Below are positions 7,911-15,461 of a stretch of DNA of 64,000 nt, piece after piece. The notes under the pieces were generated by a model. That model was not told the DNA's origin and searched no databases. It saw nothing but the letters and a program-made list of their open reading frames with translations. The translations under genes and the position numbers were made by a program. The stretch lies in contig CAVTTJ010000008.1 of NCBI GenBank assembly GCA_963737575.1, forward strand, positions 186,001 through 250,000. Reading direction: 5' to 3'. The stretch comes from VRUE01 sp963737575 (lineage in GTDB: Bacteria; Actinomycetota; Thermoleophilia; Solirubrobacterales; 70-9). Position 1 is the first letter of the stretch. Each line of letters starts with the position of its first letter.

Positions 7911-8863
7911 TCCTGACGGTCACCCTCAACGCCGCGATCGACAGGACGGTCGCGGTCCCGAACTTCCGCCTCGGCCACCGCCACCGGGCCGTCGAGAGCC
8001 GCACGGTCGCCGGCGGCAAGGGCGTCAACGTCGCCCGCGCGATCGGCCTCCTCGGCCGGCCCGTGATCGCCACGGGGTTCGCCGGCGGCCCGACCGGGAA
8101 CCGGGTGCTCGAGCAGCTCCGCAAAGAGGCGGTCCTGACCGACTTCATGACGATCGCCGGCGACACCCGGATCAACCTCGCCGTGATCGACCCGACCTCG
8201 GGTGAACAGACCGAGATCAACGAGCGCGGGCCGGCCGTCAGCCCTGAGGAGGTCGAGCACTTCGTCGAGCGGCTCGCCTATCTCGCCGGCGGCGCCCGCC
8301 TCTGCGTGCTCGCCGGGTCGCTCCCTCCCGGCGCCCCCGAGGATCTCTACGCGCGCCTCGTCGCCGAGCTCCGCGAGCGCGACGTCGAGGTGATCCTCGA
8401 CGCCGACGGGGAGCCGATGCTGGCGGGGATTCGTGCCGGCGCCTCGCTGGTCACGCCGAACGAACTCGAGGCCGAGGAGCTTGTCGGCCAGGAGTTCTCG
8501 GACCGCGACGACGTCGTCAGCGGGCTGACCGAACTGCTCCGCCTCGGGGCCGGCGAAGCGGCGATCACCAGGCCCGACGGCTGCGTCGCCGTCGTCGGCA
8601 GCGGCGCCGAGCGCGCCTTCATCGAGGCCCGGACGCGGCCTCTGGACCCAGTCTCCACGGTCGGCTCGGGCGATGCCTACCTGGCCGGTTACGTTGCCGC
8701 CCGCTACGACGGGATGGAGCCCCGCGAGTGCCTCGCCTACGCGGTCGCCTGCGGGGCCGAGTCGACCCAGCATTTCGGCGCCGGCGTCGTCGACCGAAAT
8801 CAGGTCGAGCGCCTCCTCGATCAGGTCGAGGTCAGCGACTTGGAGGTCCACGCGGAAGTGTAG
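7907..8863 (+). CDS. 1-phosphofructokinase-like PfkB-family sugar kinase
   Basis: A 318-residue ribokinase-superfamily enzyme, probably phosphorylating a sugar phosphate (fructose-1-P, fructose-6-P or tagatose-6-P) with ATP. The N-terminus MILTVTLNAAIDRTVAV and the substrate loop VAGGKGVNVARAIGLLG are typical of the FruK/PfkB/LacC subgroup. The ATP-site motif STVGSGDAYLAG carries the catalytic base Asp256. No PTS or fructose transporter lies nearby, so the exact sugar is open. The ATG overlaps the stop of the preceding carboxypeptidase frame. Confidence 0.9.
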   Translation: MILTVTLNAAIDRTVAVPNFRLGHRHRAVESRTVAGGKGVNVARAIGLLGRPVIATGFAGGPTGNRVLEQLRKEAVLTDFMTIAGDTRINLAVIDPTSGEQTEINERGPAVSPEEVEHFVERLAYLAGGARLCVLAGSLPPGAPEDLYARLVAELRERDVEVILDADGEPMLAGIRAGASLVTPNELEAEELVGQEFSDRDDVVSGLTELLRLGAGEAAITRPDGCVAVVGSGAERAFIEARTRPLDPVSTVGSGDAYLAGYVAARYDGMEPRECLAYAVACGAESTQHFGAGVVDRNQVERLLDQVEVSDLEVHAEV

Positions 8864-8899
8864 TCTGGCTGTTCAACGCCACCCCGCCCTGGAGGACCT

Positions 8900-10105
8900 A
8901 TGGAGATCGACATCGGTCGAGGCAAGAAGGGGAGGCGCGCCTACGGATTCGATGACATCGCGATCGTTCCGTCGCGCCGCACCCGCGATCCCGACGACAT
9001 AGACATCAGCTGGACCCTCGGCCCCTATCGCTTCGAGCTGCCGCTCGTCGCGTCGGCGATGGACGGGGTCATGAGCCCCGACACCGCCGCCCTCGTCAAC
9101 CAGCTCGGCGGCCTCGGCGTGCTCAATCTCGAGGGGATCTGGACCCGGTTCGAGAATGCCGAGGAGCAGCTCGAGAGGATCGCGGCCGCGCCCAAGCATC
9201 TGGCGACGCGGACGATGCAGGAGATCTACGCCGAGCCGGTCAAGCCGGAGCTGATCGGGCAGCGGATAGCGGAGATCAAGGAGCGTGGCGCGGTGGCGTG
9301 CGGCTCCCTCACTCCGCAGCGGGTGCGCGAGCACTACGAGATCGCGGTCGAGGCCGGGATCGACATCCTCGTCATCCAGGGCACGGTGATCTCGGCCGAA
9401 CACGTCTCTACCACGGTCGAGCCGCTGAACCTGAAGGAGTTCATCTCCGAAGTGCCGGTGCCGACCGTGGTCGGCGGTTGCGCGTCCTACTCGACCGGGC
9501 TCCACCTGATGCGGACCGGGGCGGTCGGCGTGCTGGTGGGCGTCGGGCCGGGGGCGGCGTGCACGACCCGGGGTGTGCTCGGGATCGGCGTCCCGCAGGC
9601 GACCGCGATCGCCGACGTCGCCGCCGCCCGCGCCCAGCACATGTTGGAGACCGGCGAGTACGTGAACGTGATCGCCGACGGCGGCATGCGGACCGGGGGC
9701 GACGTCTCGAAGGCGATCGCGGTCGGCGCCGACGCGGTGATGGTCGGCTCGCCGCTGGCCCGGGCCAAGGAGGCGCCGGGGCGGGGCTTCCACTGGGGCA
9801 TGGCGACGTTCCACCCGTCGCTTCCGCGCGGCACCAGGGTCTCGACCAAGCAGGACGGGACGATGGAGGAGATCCTCCTCGGCCCCGCCCAGGAGAACGA
9901 CGGCACCTTCAACCTGATGGGAGCGCTGAAAACCTCGATGGCCACCACCGGCTACGAGGACATTCGCTCCTTCCAGCGGGCCGAGGTGATGGTCGCGCCG
10001 GCGCTCCAGAGCGAGGGCAAGAAGCTCCAGAACGAGCAGTCGGTCGGAATGGGATCCAACGGCCGTGCAGCCGTATCCGCGGGGGTTGCCGTATCGGATG
10101 ACTGA
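8900..10105 (+). CDS. guaB3: GuaB3-family IMP dehydrogenase-related protein
   Basis: This 401-residue TIM-barrel protein belongs to the IMPDH/GMP reductase superfamily and lacks the CBS pair of canonical GuaB. FDDIAIVPSRRTRDPDDIDISW opens the barrel. The active-site loop GPGAACTTRGVLGIGVPQ holds the thioimidate cysteine Cys221, and ADGGMRTGGDVSKAIAVGADAVMVGSPLA is the phosphate-binding end. Actinobacterial GuaB3 is usually annotated IMP dehydrogenase-like, and some GuaB3 enzymes are reported to act as GMP reductases, so the reaction direction cannot be assigned here. The start has GGAGG six bases upstream and a -10-like TAGTCT at 8861. It is followed by guaA, so it sits in purine metabolism. 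Confidence 0.92.
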   Translation: MEIDIGRGKKGRRAYGFDDIAIVPSRRTRDPDDIDISWTLGPYRFELPLVASAMDGVMSPDTAALVNQLGGLGVLNLEGIWTRFENAEEQLERIAAAPKHLATRTMQEIYAEPVKPELIGQRIAEIKERGAVACGSLTPQRVREHYEIAVEAGIDILVIQGTVISAEHVSTTVEPLNLKEFISEVPVPTVVGGCASYSTGLHLMRTGAVGVLVGVGPGAACTTRGVLGIGVPQATAIADVAAARAQHMLETGEYVNVIADGGMRTGGDVSKAIAVGADAVMVGSPLARAKEAPGRGFHWGMATFHPSLPRGTRVSTKQDGTMEEILLGPAQENDGTFNLMGALKTSMATTGYEDIRSFQRAEVMVAPALQSEGKKLQNEQSVGMGSNGRAAVSAGVAVSDD

Positions 10106-10117
10106 CGGGGATGGCCG

Positions 10118-10191
10118 GCGGGTCCTGTCGCCGGGGACAGCACCTCGTCCTCGCAAGCTGCGGGCGAGGTCCTGCCCCCGACGCCACCCGC
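10118..10191 (+). repeat. GCGGGTCCTG...CGCCACCCGC element (family C, copy 2), intergenic
   Basis: This copy fills almost the whole guaB3-guaA gap. It shares with the copy at 15539 the start GCGGGTCCTG, the inner CCTCGTCCTCGC and GCTGCGGGCGAGG, and the end CGCCACCCGC. Nested inverted segments (CCTCG...CGAGG inside GCGGGT...ACCCGC) would allow a long hairpin between the two cistrons. Confidence 0.7.
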
Positions 10192-10201
10192 CGGAGATGC
10201 C

Positions 10202-11821
10202 GTGAGTGACACAACTACACAACCCCGGGCGAGCGACGCCACAGCAAGTTCGGCCCAGACCGACCCGGCTGCCGACGGAAGCGGGCGGCTGGAGGAGGTG
10301 CTCGTGTTGGACTTCGGGGGGCAGTACTCGCAGCTGATCGCGAGGCGGATCCGCGAATGCGGCGTCTTCGCCGAGATGCTTCCGGCAACCGTGTCGGCAG
10401 ACTCGATCCGCGAGCGGGGGCCCAGGGCGCTGATCCTCTCCGGCGGGCCGGCCTCGGTCTACGAGCCGGGTGCGCCGGGGTTCCCGACCGGGCTGATCGA
10501 GCTCGAGATCCCGATGCTGGGCATCTGTTACGGGATGCAGGCGATGGTCCATGCCCTCGGCGGCAGGGTCGAGGGAGCCGAAGCGGGGGAGTTCGGTCGC
10601 ACCGAGCTGACCCTGCGCGACGGGGGCGGAACTCTCCTCGCCGGCCTGCCGGAGACCCAGAGCTGCTGGATGAGCCACCGCGACGCGGTCTTCGAGCCGC
10701 CCGAGGGGTTCGCGCCGCTCGCCTCGACGCCGGGCTCGCCGGTCGCCGCCTGCGAGGCGCCCGAGCGCGGCCTCTACGGGATCCAGTTTCACCCCGAGGT
10801 CGTCCACACCCCCTACGGGACCGAGATCCTGACCCGGTTCCTGCGCGAGATCGCCGGGTGCGAGGAGCAGTGGTCGCCGCAGTCGGTGATCGCCGAACAG
10901 GTCGCGAGGATCGGCGCCCAGGTCGGCGACGGAAGGGTGATCTGCGGGCTCTCCGGCGGGGTCGACTCCTCTGTTGCGGCGCTGCTCGTACACCGCGCCG
11001 TCGGGGAGAGGCTGACCTGCGTCTTCGTCGATCACGGCCTGATGCGGCTGAACGAGGCCGAGCAGGTCGTCGAGGCGTTCGAGGGGTTCGGAATCCCCCT
11101 GGTCCACGTCGACGCCGAGGAGCGGTTCCTGACCCGACTCGCCGGCGTCGATGAACCCGAGCGCAAGCGGAAGATCATCGGCGAGGAGTTCATCCGCGTC
11201 TTCGAGGAGGAGGCGGCGAAGCTCGAGGACGCGCGGTACCTGGTCCAGGGGACCCTCTACTCGGACGTGATCGAGTCGGGCGGCAGCGACCACGCGGCGA
11301 CGATCAAGTCGCACCACAACGTGGGCGGCCTCCCCGACGACCTCGAGTTCGAGCTGGTCGAGCCGCTGCGGATGCTGTTCAAGGACGAGGTGCGCGCCGT
11401 CGGCGCCGAGCTCGGCCTGCCCGAGCGGATGGTCTGGCGCCAGCCCTTCCCGGGGCCAGGGCTGGCGATCCGGATCGTCGGCGGCGAGGTCACGAAGGAG
11501 CGCCTCGACATCCTCCGCGGCGCCGACGCGATCCTCCAGGAGGAGATCCGCGCCGCCGAGCTCTACCGCCAGCTCTGGCAGTCGTTCTGCGTGCTGCCGG
11601 TCGTCCGCTCGGTCGGGGTCCAGGGCGACGGCCGCACCTACGCCTACCCGATCGTGATCCGGGCGGTGACCTCCGACGACGCGATGACCGCCGACTGGGC
11701 GCGCCTGCCCTACGACCTGCTCGAGCGGGTCTCGAACCGGATCATCAACGAGATCGGCGGCGTCAACCGCGTCGCCCTCGACATCTCCTCGAAGCCGCCG
11801 GCGACGATCGAGTGGGAGTAA
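10202..11821 (+). CDS. guaA: GMP synthase (glutamine-hydrolysing)
   Basis: Converts XMP to GMP using ATP and glutamine-derived ammonia. It has a class I glutamine amidotransferase domain with the nucleophile in GICYGMQAM (Cys109) and the His in IQFHPEVVHT, then an ATP pyrophosphatase domain with the PP-loop SGGVDS (251-256). The C-terminal dimerisation domain ends in the usual form VALDISSKPPATIEWE. About 30 Ser/Thr/Asp-rich residues precede the conserved VLVLDFGGQYSQLIARRIRE, a little longer than most. The GTG start at 10202 directly follows the repeat element. Confidence 0.97.
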   Translation: MSDTTTQPRASDATASSAQTDPAADGSGRLEEVLVLDFGGQYSQLIARRIRECGVFAEMLPATVSADSIRERGPRALILSGGPASVYEPGAPGFPTGLIELEIPMLGICYGMQAMVHALGGRVEGAEAGEFGRTELTLRDGGGTLLAGLPETQSCWMSHRDAVFEPPEGFAPLASTPGSPVAACEAPERGLYGIQFHPEVVHTPYGTEILTRFLREIAGCEEQWSPQSVIAEQVARIGAQVGDGRVICGLSGGVDSSVAALLVHRAVGERLTCVFVDHGLMRLNEAEQVVEAFEGFGIPLVHVDAEERFLTRLAGVDEPERKRKIIGEEFIRVFEEEAAKLEDARYLVQGTLYSDVIESGGSDHAATIKSHHNVGGLPDDLEFELVEPLRMLFKDEVRAVGAELGLPERMVWRQPFPGPGLAIRIVGGEVTKERLDILRGADAILQEEIRAAELYRQLWQSFCVLPVVRSVGVQGDGRTYAYPIVIRAVTSDDAMTADWARLPYDLLERVSNRIINEIGGVNRVALDISSKPPATIEWE

Positions 11822-11844
11822 CGGCGGGCTAGGGTCGGGCGGCG

Positions 11845-12741
11845 ATGCCGTCCTTCCCGATCTCGATCGCGACGCTCAGCCTGCTGCAGGCGGCGCTGGT
11901 GGCGCTGCCGCGGGCGCGGCCGGCCGCCTGGGCGGAGTCGCTCCGCAGCCCCTGGTGGGCGGTGATCCCCGCCGCCTCGATCATCGTCGTGATCGGCATC
12001 GTCGCCGCCACCCCGGGCTCGGCGACGGCGCTCTCCTACCTTGCCCTCGTCGCCTGCCCGCCGCTCGCCGCCTTTGCGCTCGGATGGCTGATCTGGGGGG
12101 CGCAGCCCGCCTGGGCGCTGGCGGCGGTTCCGCTCTTCGCCCTCGCCTGGGTCTCGAAGGGGGCGCTCGCCGGCGAGGCCGCCGCCGCCGCCGTCTCCTC
12201 GCTCGCCTGCGTCACCCTCGGCTGGGTCCTCGCCTCGGCGGTGCCGGGTCCCTGGCTTCGGTGGGGGATCTACGCGATGGCGACGATCGATGCGATCCTC
12301 GTCGCCGCCGAACTCCTGCAGGGGCCGAACGGTGTCCTGGTCGCCGCCCACCCGGGCGCGCTGCCGCGGCTGCAGCTGATCCACTTCGGCTCGGCGCAGA
12401 TGGGGTTCGGCGACGTCTTCGTCGCTGCGACCACCGGCTGCCTGCTCGCCGCCGAGCGCCGGCGCCAGCTGACCGCTGCCGGACTCGCCGCGGCACTCGG
12501 CCTCGCGTTCGACCTCCTCTTCTTCGTCCTCGACACGCTGCCGGCGACGGTCCCGGTCGCGGTCGCGCTGGCGCTGACCCAGAGACTGGCGCCCGAGGCC
12601 GAGCGAGGACGAGGCCGCGGTCAGACCCCCGCGAGGCGGGTGATCCCGAAGATCAGCGCGAAGCCGGACGCGGTCAGCCCGACTTTCCGCCAGGAGGCGT
12701 GGGCATGGGCCTCGGGCAGGAGGTCGGTCGCGCCCATGTAG
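11845..12741 (+). CDS. Nine-helix membrane protein with presenilin/SPP-like aspartyl-protease motifs
   Basis: I do not recognise an assigned family by overall sequence, but the layout is suggestive. About nine hydrophobic segments can be drawn between residues 5 and 248. The sixth carries an aspartate (IYAMATID149AILVAAELL), the seventh carries GFGD190 (SAQMGFGDVFVAATTG), and the ninth carries LPATVP (232-237). Presenilin and signal-peptide-peptidase (A22) enzymes have an Asp in TM6, GxGD in TM7 and a PAL motif in TM9. The Asp-to-Asp spacing of 41 is within the range of that clan. TAGGGT lies nine bases before the ATG, a leaderless-type promoter. The last ~40 residues (Arg-rich) overlap the opposite-strand ZIP gene by 121 bp and may not be functional. 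Confidence 0.7.
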   Translation: MPSFPISIATLSLLQAALVALPRARPAAWAESLRSPWWAVIPAASIIVVIGIVAATPGSATALSYLALVACPPLAAFALGWLIWGAQPAWALAAVPLFALAWVSKGALAGEAAAAAVSSLACVTLGWVLASAVPGPWLRWGIYAMATIDAILVAAELLQGPNGVLVAAHPGALPRLQLIHFGSAQMGFGDVFVAATTGCLLAAERRRQLTAAGLAAALGLAFDLLFFVLDTLPATVPVAVALALTQRLAPEAERGRGRGQTPARRVIPKISAKPDAVSPTFRQEAWAWASGRRSVAPM

Positions 12742-13340
12742 AGGAAGAAGCCCGAGTAGAGGCAGAGGATGTAGCCGAGCGCCTCGTCGGAGACTGTCAT
12801 CAGCGAGCCGACGATCGCTCCGAGCAACGGCGCCAGCGCGTCGATCCGCAGCCATTTCTTCGCCTGCCCTCTGTTGCCCGACTGGCTGAGGACGAAGCTG
12901 ACCGTGTTCAGGCCGTCGGCGAAGTCGTGGCTGATCACGGCGATGAAGACGAGGAACCCGGTCGTCGTGTCGAGGCCGAAGGCGAGGCCGATGCCGAGGC
13001 CGTCGATGAAGCTGTGAACAGAGAGGCCGAGCGCGCCGAGGACGCCGACACGGTGGTGGGCGCGGGCCTCGTCCGGGTCGTCGCGGTGGTGGAGGACCAG
13101 GGCCCGCTCGGCGAAGAAGAAGGCGAGGAAGCCGACCGCGACGAGGGCGGTCGCCCGGCTCGTGTCGCCGACGTTTTCGATCCCCTCGGGCAGCACGTCG
13201 AAGAGCGCGACGGCGACGACGACGCCGCCGGTGAGGGCGATCACGGTCGGCAGGGTGTGGGAGAGGCGTAGCGCGATGAGGCCGCCGACCAGCGTCGCGA
13301 CGACGGTCAGGCCGGCGAGGGGGATCGCGAGGGCGGGCAC
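12621..13340 (-). CDS. ZIP-family metal (zinc) transporter
   Basis: A 239-residue ZIP importer, probably bringing Zn2+ into the cytoplasm. The two signature helices are present: helix 4 with HSFIDGLGIGLAFG and helix 5 with HDFADGLNTVSF, which together supply the binuclear metal site. A His/Asp-rich cytoplasmic loop (LHHRDDPDEARAHHRVG) precedes them, as usual. The GTG start lies six bases after the stop of the Fur-family gene, so it is cotranscribed with that regulator and should be derepressed when the metal is scarce. The 3' end overlaps the convergent plus-strand gene by 121 bp. Confidence 0.92.
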   Translation of the reverse strand: MPALAIPLAGLTVVATLVGGLIALRLSHTLPTVIALTGGVVVAVALFDVLPEGIENVGDTSRATALVAVGFLAFFFAERALVLHHRDDPDEARAHHRVGVLGALGLSVHSFIDGLGIGLAFGLDTTTGFLVFIAVISHDFADGLNTVSFVLSQSGNRGQAKKWLRIDALAPLLGAIVGSLMTVSDEALGYILCLYSGFFLYMGATDLLPEAHAHASWRKVGLTASGFALIFGITRLAGV

Positions 13341-13346
13341 CCGGCC

Positions 13347-13772
13347 TCAGCGCCCGTCGGCCTCACCGCAGCGGCGGCAGGTCCCCCGCAGTACGACGTC
13401 GTGGGCGGCGACCGCGAAGTCCGATTGGCGGCTGACCGCCTCGATCGCCTCCTCGAGGGCCTCGCTCGCGAAGGGAGCGAGCCGCCCGCACTCCTCGCAG
13501 ACGATGTGATGGTGGTGAAGGGCGGGGTCGACGCGCTCATAGCCGGCGGCGTCGCCGCCGATCTCGACCCGCTGGACGAGGTGGAGCTGCTCGAGCTGCT
13601 CGAGGGTCCGGTAGACGCTGGCGCGGCCGACGGAGTCGAGCCGGCGGTCGATCTCGAGCGCCGTCACTGCGCAGCTCTCGCGGTCGAGGAGGTCGACGAC
13701 CCGGCGGCGCGACCCGCCGCTCCGGTATCCGGCCTCGCCGAGGCGCCGTATTGCCAGGTCAGCCCAGCTCAT
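13347..13772 (-). CDS. Fur-family transcriptional regulator, probably Zur
   Basis: A 141-residue Fur-fold repressor: an N-terminal winged helix (SRRRVVDLLDRESCAVTALEIDRRL...GRASVYRTLEQLEQLHLVQRV), then the hinge and dimerisation domain with the sensor HHHHIVCEECG and a second pair CRRC near the C-terminus forming the structural Cys4 zinc site. The operon partner is a ZIP transporter, so zinc is the likely signal; Fe or Mn cannot be excluded. A near-perfect Fur/Zur-type palindrome lies 18-38 bp upstream of the ATG, implying autoregulation of the regulator-transporter pair. The ATG lies eight bases after GATAGT, suggesting a leaderless mRNA. Confidence 0.92.
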   Translation of the reverse strand: MSWADLAIRRLGEAGYRSGGSRRRVVDLLDRESCAVTALEIDRRLDSVGRASVYRTLEQLEQLHLVQRVEIGGDAAGYERVDPALHHHHIVCEECGRLAPFASEALEEAIEAVSRQSDFAVAAHDVVLRGTCRRCGEADGR

Positions 13773-13780
13773 GGCCGAAA

Positions 13781-13810
13781 ACTATCAGAGAATGAGAACC
13801 AGTCTCATTC
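13781..13810 (-). promoter_or_regulatory. Zur/Fur-type operator overlapping the regulator-ZIP promoter
   Basis: GAATGAGA and TCTCATTC are perfect 8-bp arms around a 5-nt spacer (ACCAG) at 13790-13810, close to the TGAGAATGATTCTCA style of Fur-family boxes. The -10-like GATAGT (minus strand, 13781-13786) lies just downstream and about eight bases before the ATG, so bound repressor would cover the -35 to spacer region. Confidence 0.75.
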
Positions 13811-13832
13811 TTCTCGTAGGCCCAAGGACGTG

Positions 13833-14798
13833 CTAGCTGTAGCGGTCCCAGCGTTCGAGATAGGGCAGCGGGTCGATCGGGCTGCCCCCTTCGTACCAGC
13901 CCGGCGGTTCCCACATCTCGAAGTGGAGATGGCAGCCGACCGCGTCGCCGGTTTCGCCGACCAGCCCGATCGGCTGTCCCGTGCGGACGGTCATCCCTTC
14001 CTGCAGGGCCGAGGGTTCGCTCATGTGCATGTAGACCATGTCGAAGCCGGTCCCACGCCCGTCGATCACCACGTAGTTGCCGGCGGCGCTCTGGTAGCCG
14101 GCGTACTGGACGCGTCCACCGCGGGCGGCGACGATCGGGGTGCCGCACTTCGCGAGGATGTCCTGTCCCTCGTGGGTGTGGCCGGAGCGCGGCGCGCCGA
14201 AGCGGTCGGCGGCGTCGCCGAAGTCGTGGGCTCCGATCAGCGGGAACGCGTACCCGTAGAGGGCGAAGCCGAGGCTGACCGGCGGCGCTTCGGACGAGGA
14301 GGCGCGGCGCTTGGCCCGCAGCGGTTCGGGGCTGGTCTGGGGCATCACCCTGAAGGTGTAGCGGCCGTTGGGCGCGGGCTTTCCGGTCACGGTCGCCCCC
14401 GACCATCGGACCCGGTCTTCGACCCCGGGCGCGACGTCGTTGCGGTAGAAGCTCGCCATCACTTCACCGGCGGCGTCGACGACGTCGATCCGGAGGTCGT
14501 TGAGCGGCTGATCGCTGCCGATGATGTAGCGGAGGCTCGGGTAGCGGATGCCGTAGAAGAAGGACTTGCGCGGTGTCACTTCGGCCGATTCCAAGGTCAG
14601 GTTGCCGGCGCTCGGGGTTTCGGCCGCCGGCTTGCCGGTCTGGCTCGGCGGGGCCGGCGCCATCCCGGCCGGGGTCGGGGCGCCGCCGGTCTCGGCCGCG
14701 GCCGGCGCGGCGCACACCAGTGCAGTCGCCACTACGGCGATCGATCCAAATCCGGTTTGCCGAAACCAGGCACCCGTCCCGCTGCGCGCCACGAACAC
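13833..14798 (-). CDS. Secreted M23-family peptidoglycan endopeptidase (LytM type)
   Basis: A 321-residue exported zinc endopeptidase that should cut peptidoglycan cross-bridges. It has a signal peptide with cleavage probably after AAPAAA (~residue 35), a Pro/Thr-rich linker, a ~100-residue beta domain (SFFYGIRYPSLRYIIG...NGRYTFRVMPQ, FlgD/Ig-like), then the catalytic domain with HTHEGQDILAKCGTPIVAARGG, where the first His and Asp bind zinc, and the closing HLHFEMW. The c-di-AMP riboswitch immediately upstream ties it to the cell-wall hydrolase regulon known in other actinobacteria. The start is GTG, four bases after AGAGAGGG. Confidence 0.93.
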   Translation of the reverse strand: MFVARSGTGAWFRQTGFGSIAVVATALVCAAPAAAETGGAPTPAGMAPAPPSQTGKPAAETPSAGNLTLESAEVTPRKSFFYGIRYPSLRYIIGSDQPLNDLRIDVVDAAGEVMASFYRNDVAPGVEDRVRWSGATVTGKPAPNGRYTFRVMPQTSPEPLRAKRRASSSEAPPVSLGFALYGYAFPLIGAHDFGDAADRFGAPRSGHTHEGQDILAKCGTPIVAARGGRVQYAGYQSAAGNYVVIDGRGTGFDMVYMHMSEPSALQEGMTVRTGQPIGLVGETGDAVGCHLHFEMWEPPGWYEGGSPIDPLPYLERWDRYS

Positions 14799-14802
14799 CC
14801 TC

Positions 14803-14953
14803 TCTTTCGTTCGCCTACGGAGTTAGCTGTCGGGCTCGCGCTGAAAGAGCTGCGCTACGGACCTGTTTCGGCCGATTCGCCCCTGGGACCTGCAACGGTC
14901 CCTGCGGTTCCTCCGCTCCCACCGGCTGGCCCGGCGGGATTAGGCATTGCTGG
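14803..14953 (-). promoter_or_regulatory. ydaO/yuaA-type c-di-AMP riboswitch ahead of the M23 peptidase
   Basis: The minus-strand leader contains the conserved blocks of this class in order: GCGGAGGAACCGCAGGGACC, then GGGGCGAATCGG, and near the 3' end GAGCCCGACAGCTAAC followed by TCCGTAGGCG. A -10-like TATACT lies at 14960-14965 on the minus strand, which would start the transcript near 14953. In known actinobacterial cases this riboswitch turns off wall-hydrolase genes when c-di-AMP is bound. The outer P1 boundaries are approximate. Confidence 0.85.
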
Positions 14954-15026
14954 CGCGGCAGTATAGACCGGTGTGCGGCTATGATGCTGGACCGCCGCGC
15001 CGGGTTGCCCGCGCGGCTTTTCAACG

Positions 15027-15461
15027 ATGAAGACCTACGTAGCGACACCCGCCGATCGCCAGCGCAACTGGTATGTCGTCGATGCCGAGGGCGAGACCCT
15101 GGGCCGGCTGGCGACCCGGATCGCCGATGCCCTGCGGGGAAAGCGAAAGCCCGAGTACACGCCGCACGTCGACACGGGCGACTTCGTCGTCGTCGTCAAT
15201 GCCGAGAAGATCCAGGTCACCGGGAACAAGCTGGAGCAGAAGCGGTACTGGCGCCACAGCGGCTACCCGGGCGGGATCAAGTCCCGGACGCTGGCCGAGA
15301 TGCTCGAGAGGCGCCCGGAGGAGGTGATCCGCAAGGCGGTCAAGGGAATGCTGCCCCGCAACCGCCTTGCCCGCCGCCAGCTGACCAAGCTCAAGGTCTA
15401 CGCCGGCCCGGATCACCCCCACGAGGCGCAGAAACCGCAGCCGATGGAGACCGTGCGATGA
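15027..15461 (+). CDS. rplM: 50S ribosomal protein L13
   Basis: L13 binds 23S rRNA early in large-subunit assembly. The 144-residue sequence is canonical: MKTYVATPADRQRNWYVVDAEGETLGRLATRIADALRGK, HVDTGDFVVVVNAEKIQVTGNKLEQKRYWRHSGYPGGIKS, and the C-terminal MLPRNRLARRQLTKLKVYAGPDHPHEAQKP. It is followed by rpsI with an ATGA overlap, the usual L13-S9 pair. A -10-like TATGAT sits at 14980-14985, about 40 bases upstream, back to back with the promoter of the riboswitch transcript. Confidence 0.98.
   Translation: MKTYVATPADRQRNWYVVDAEGETLGRLATRIADALRGKRKPEYTPHVDTGDFVVVVNAEKIQVTGNKLEQKRYWRHSGYPGGIKSRTLAEMLERRPEEVIRKAVKGMLPRNRLARRQLTKLKVYAGPDHPHEAQKPQPMETVR

Noticed and set aside
8873..11317. 814-codon minus-strand open frame
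   Set aside because: Antisense to guaB3 and guaA; low-complexity composition and no motif.
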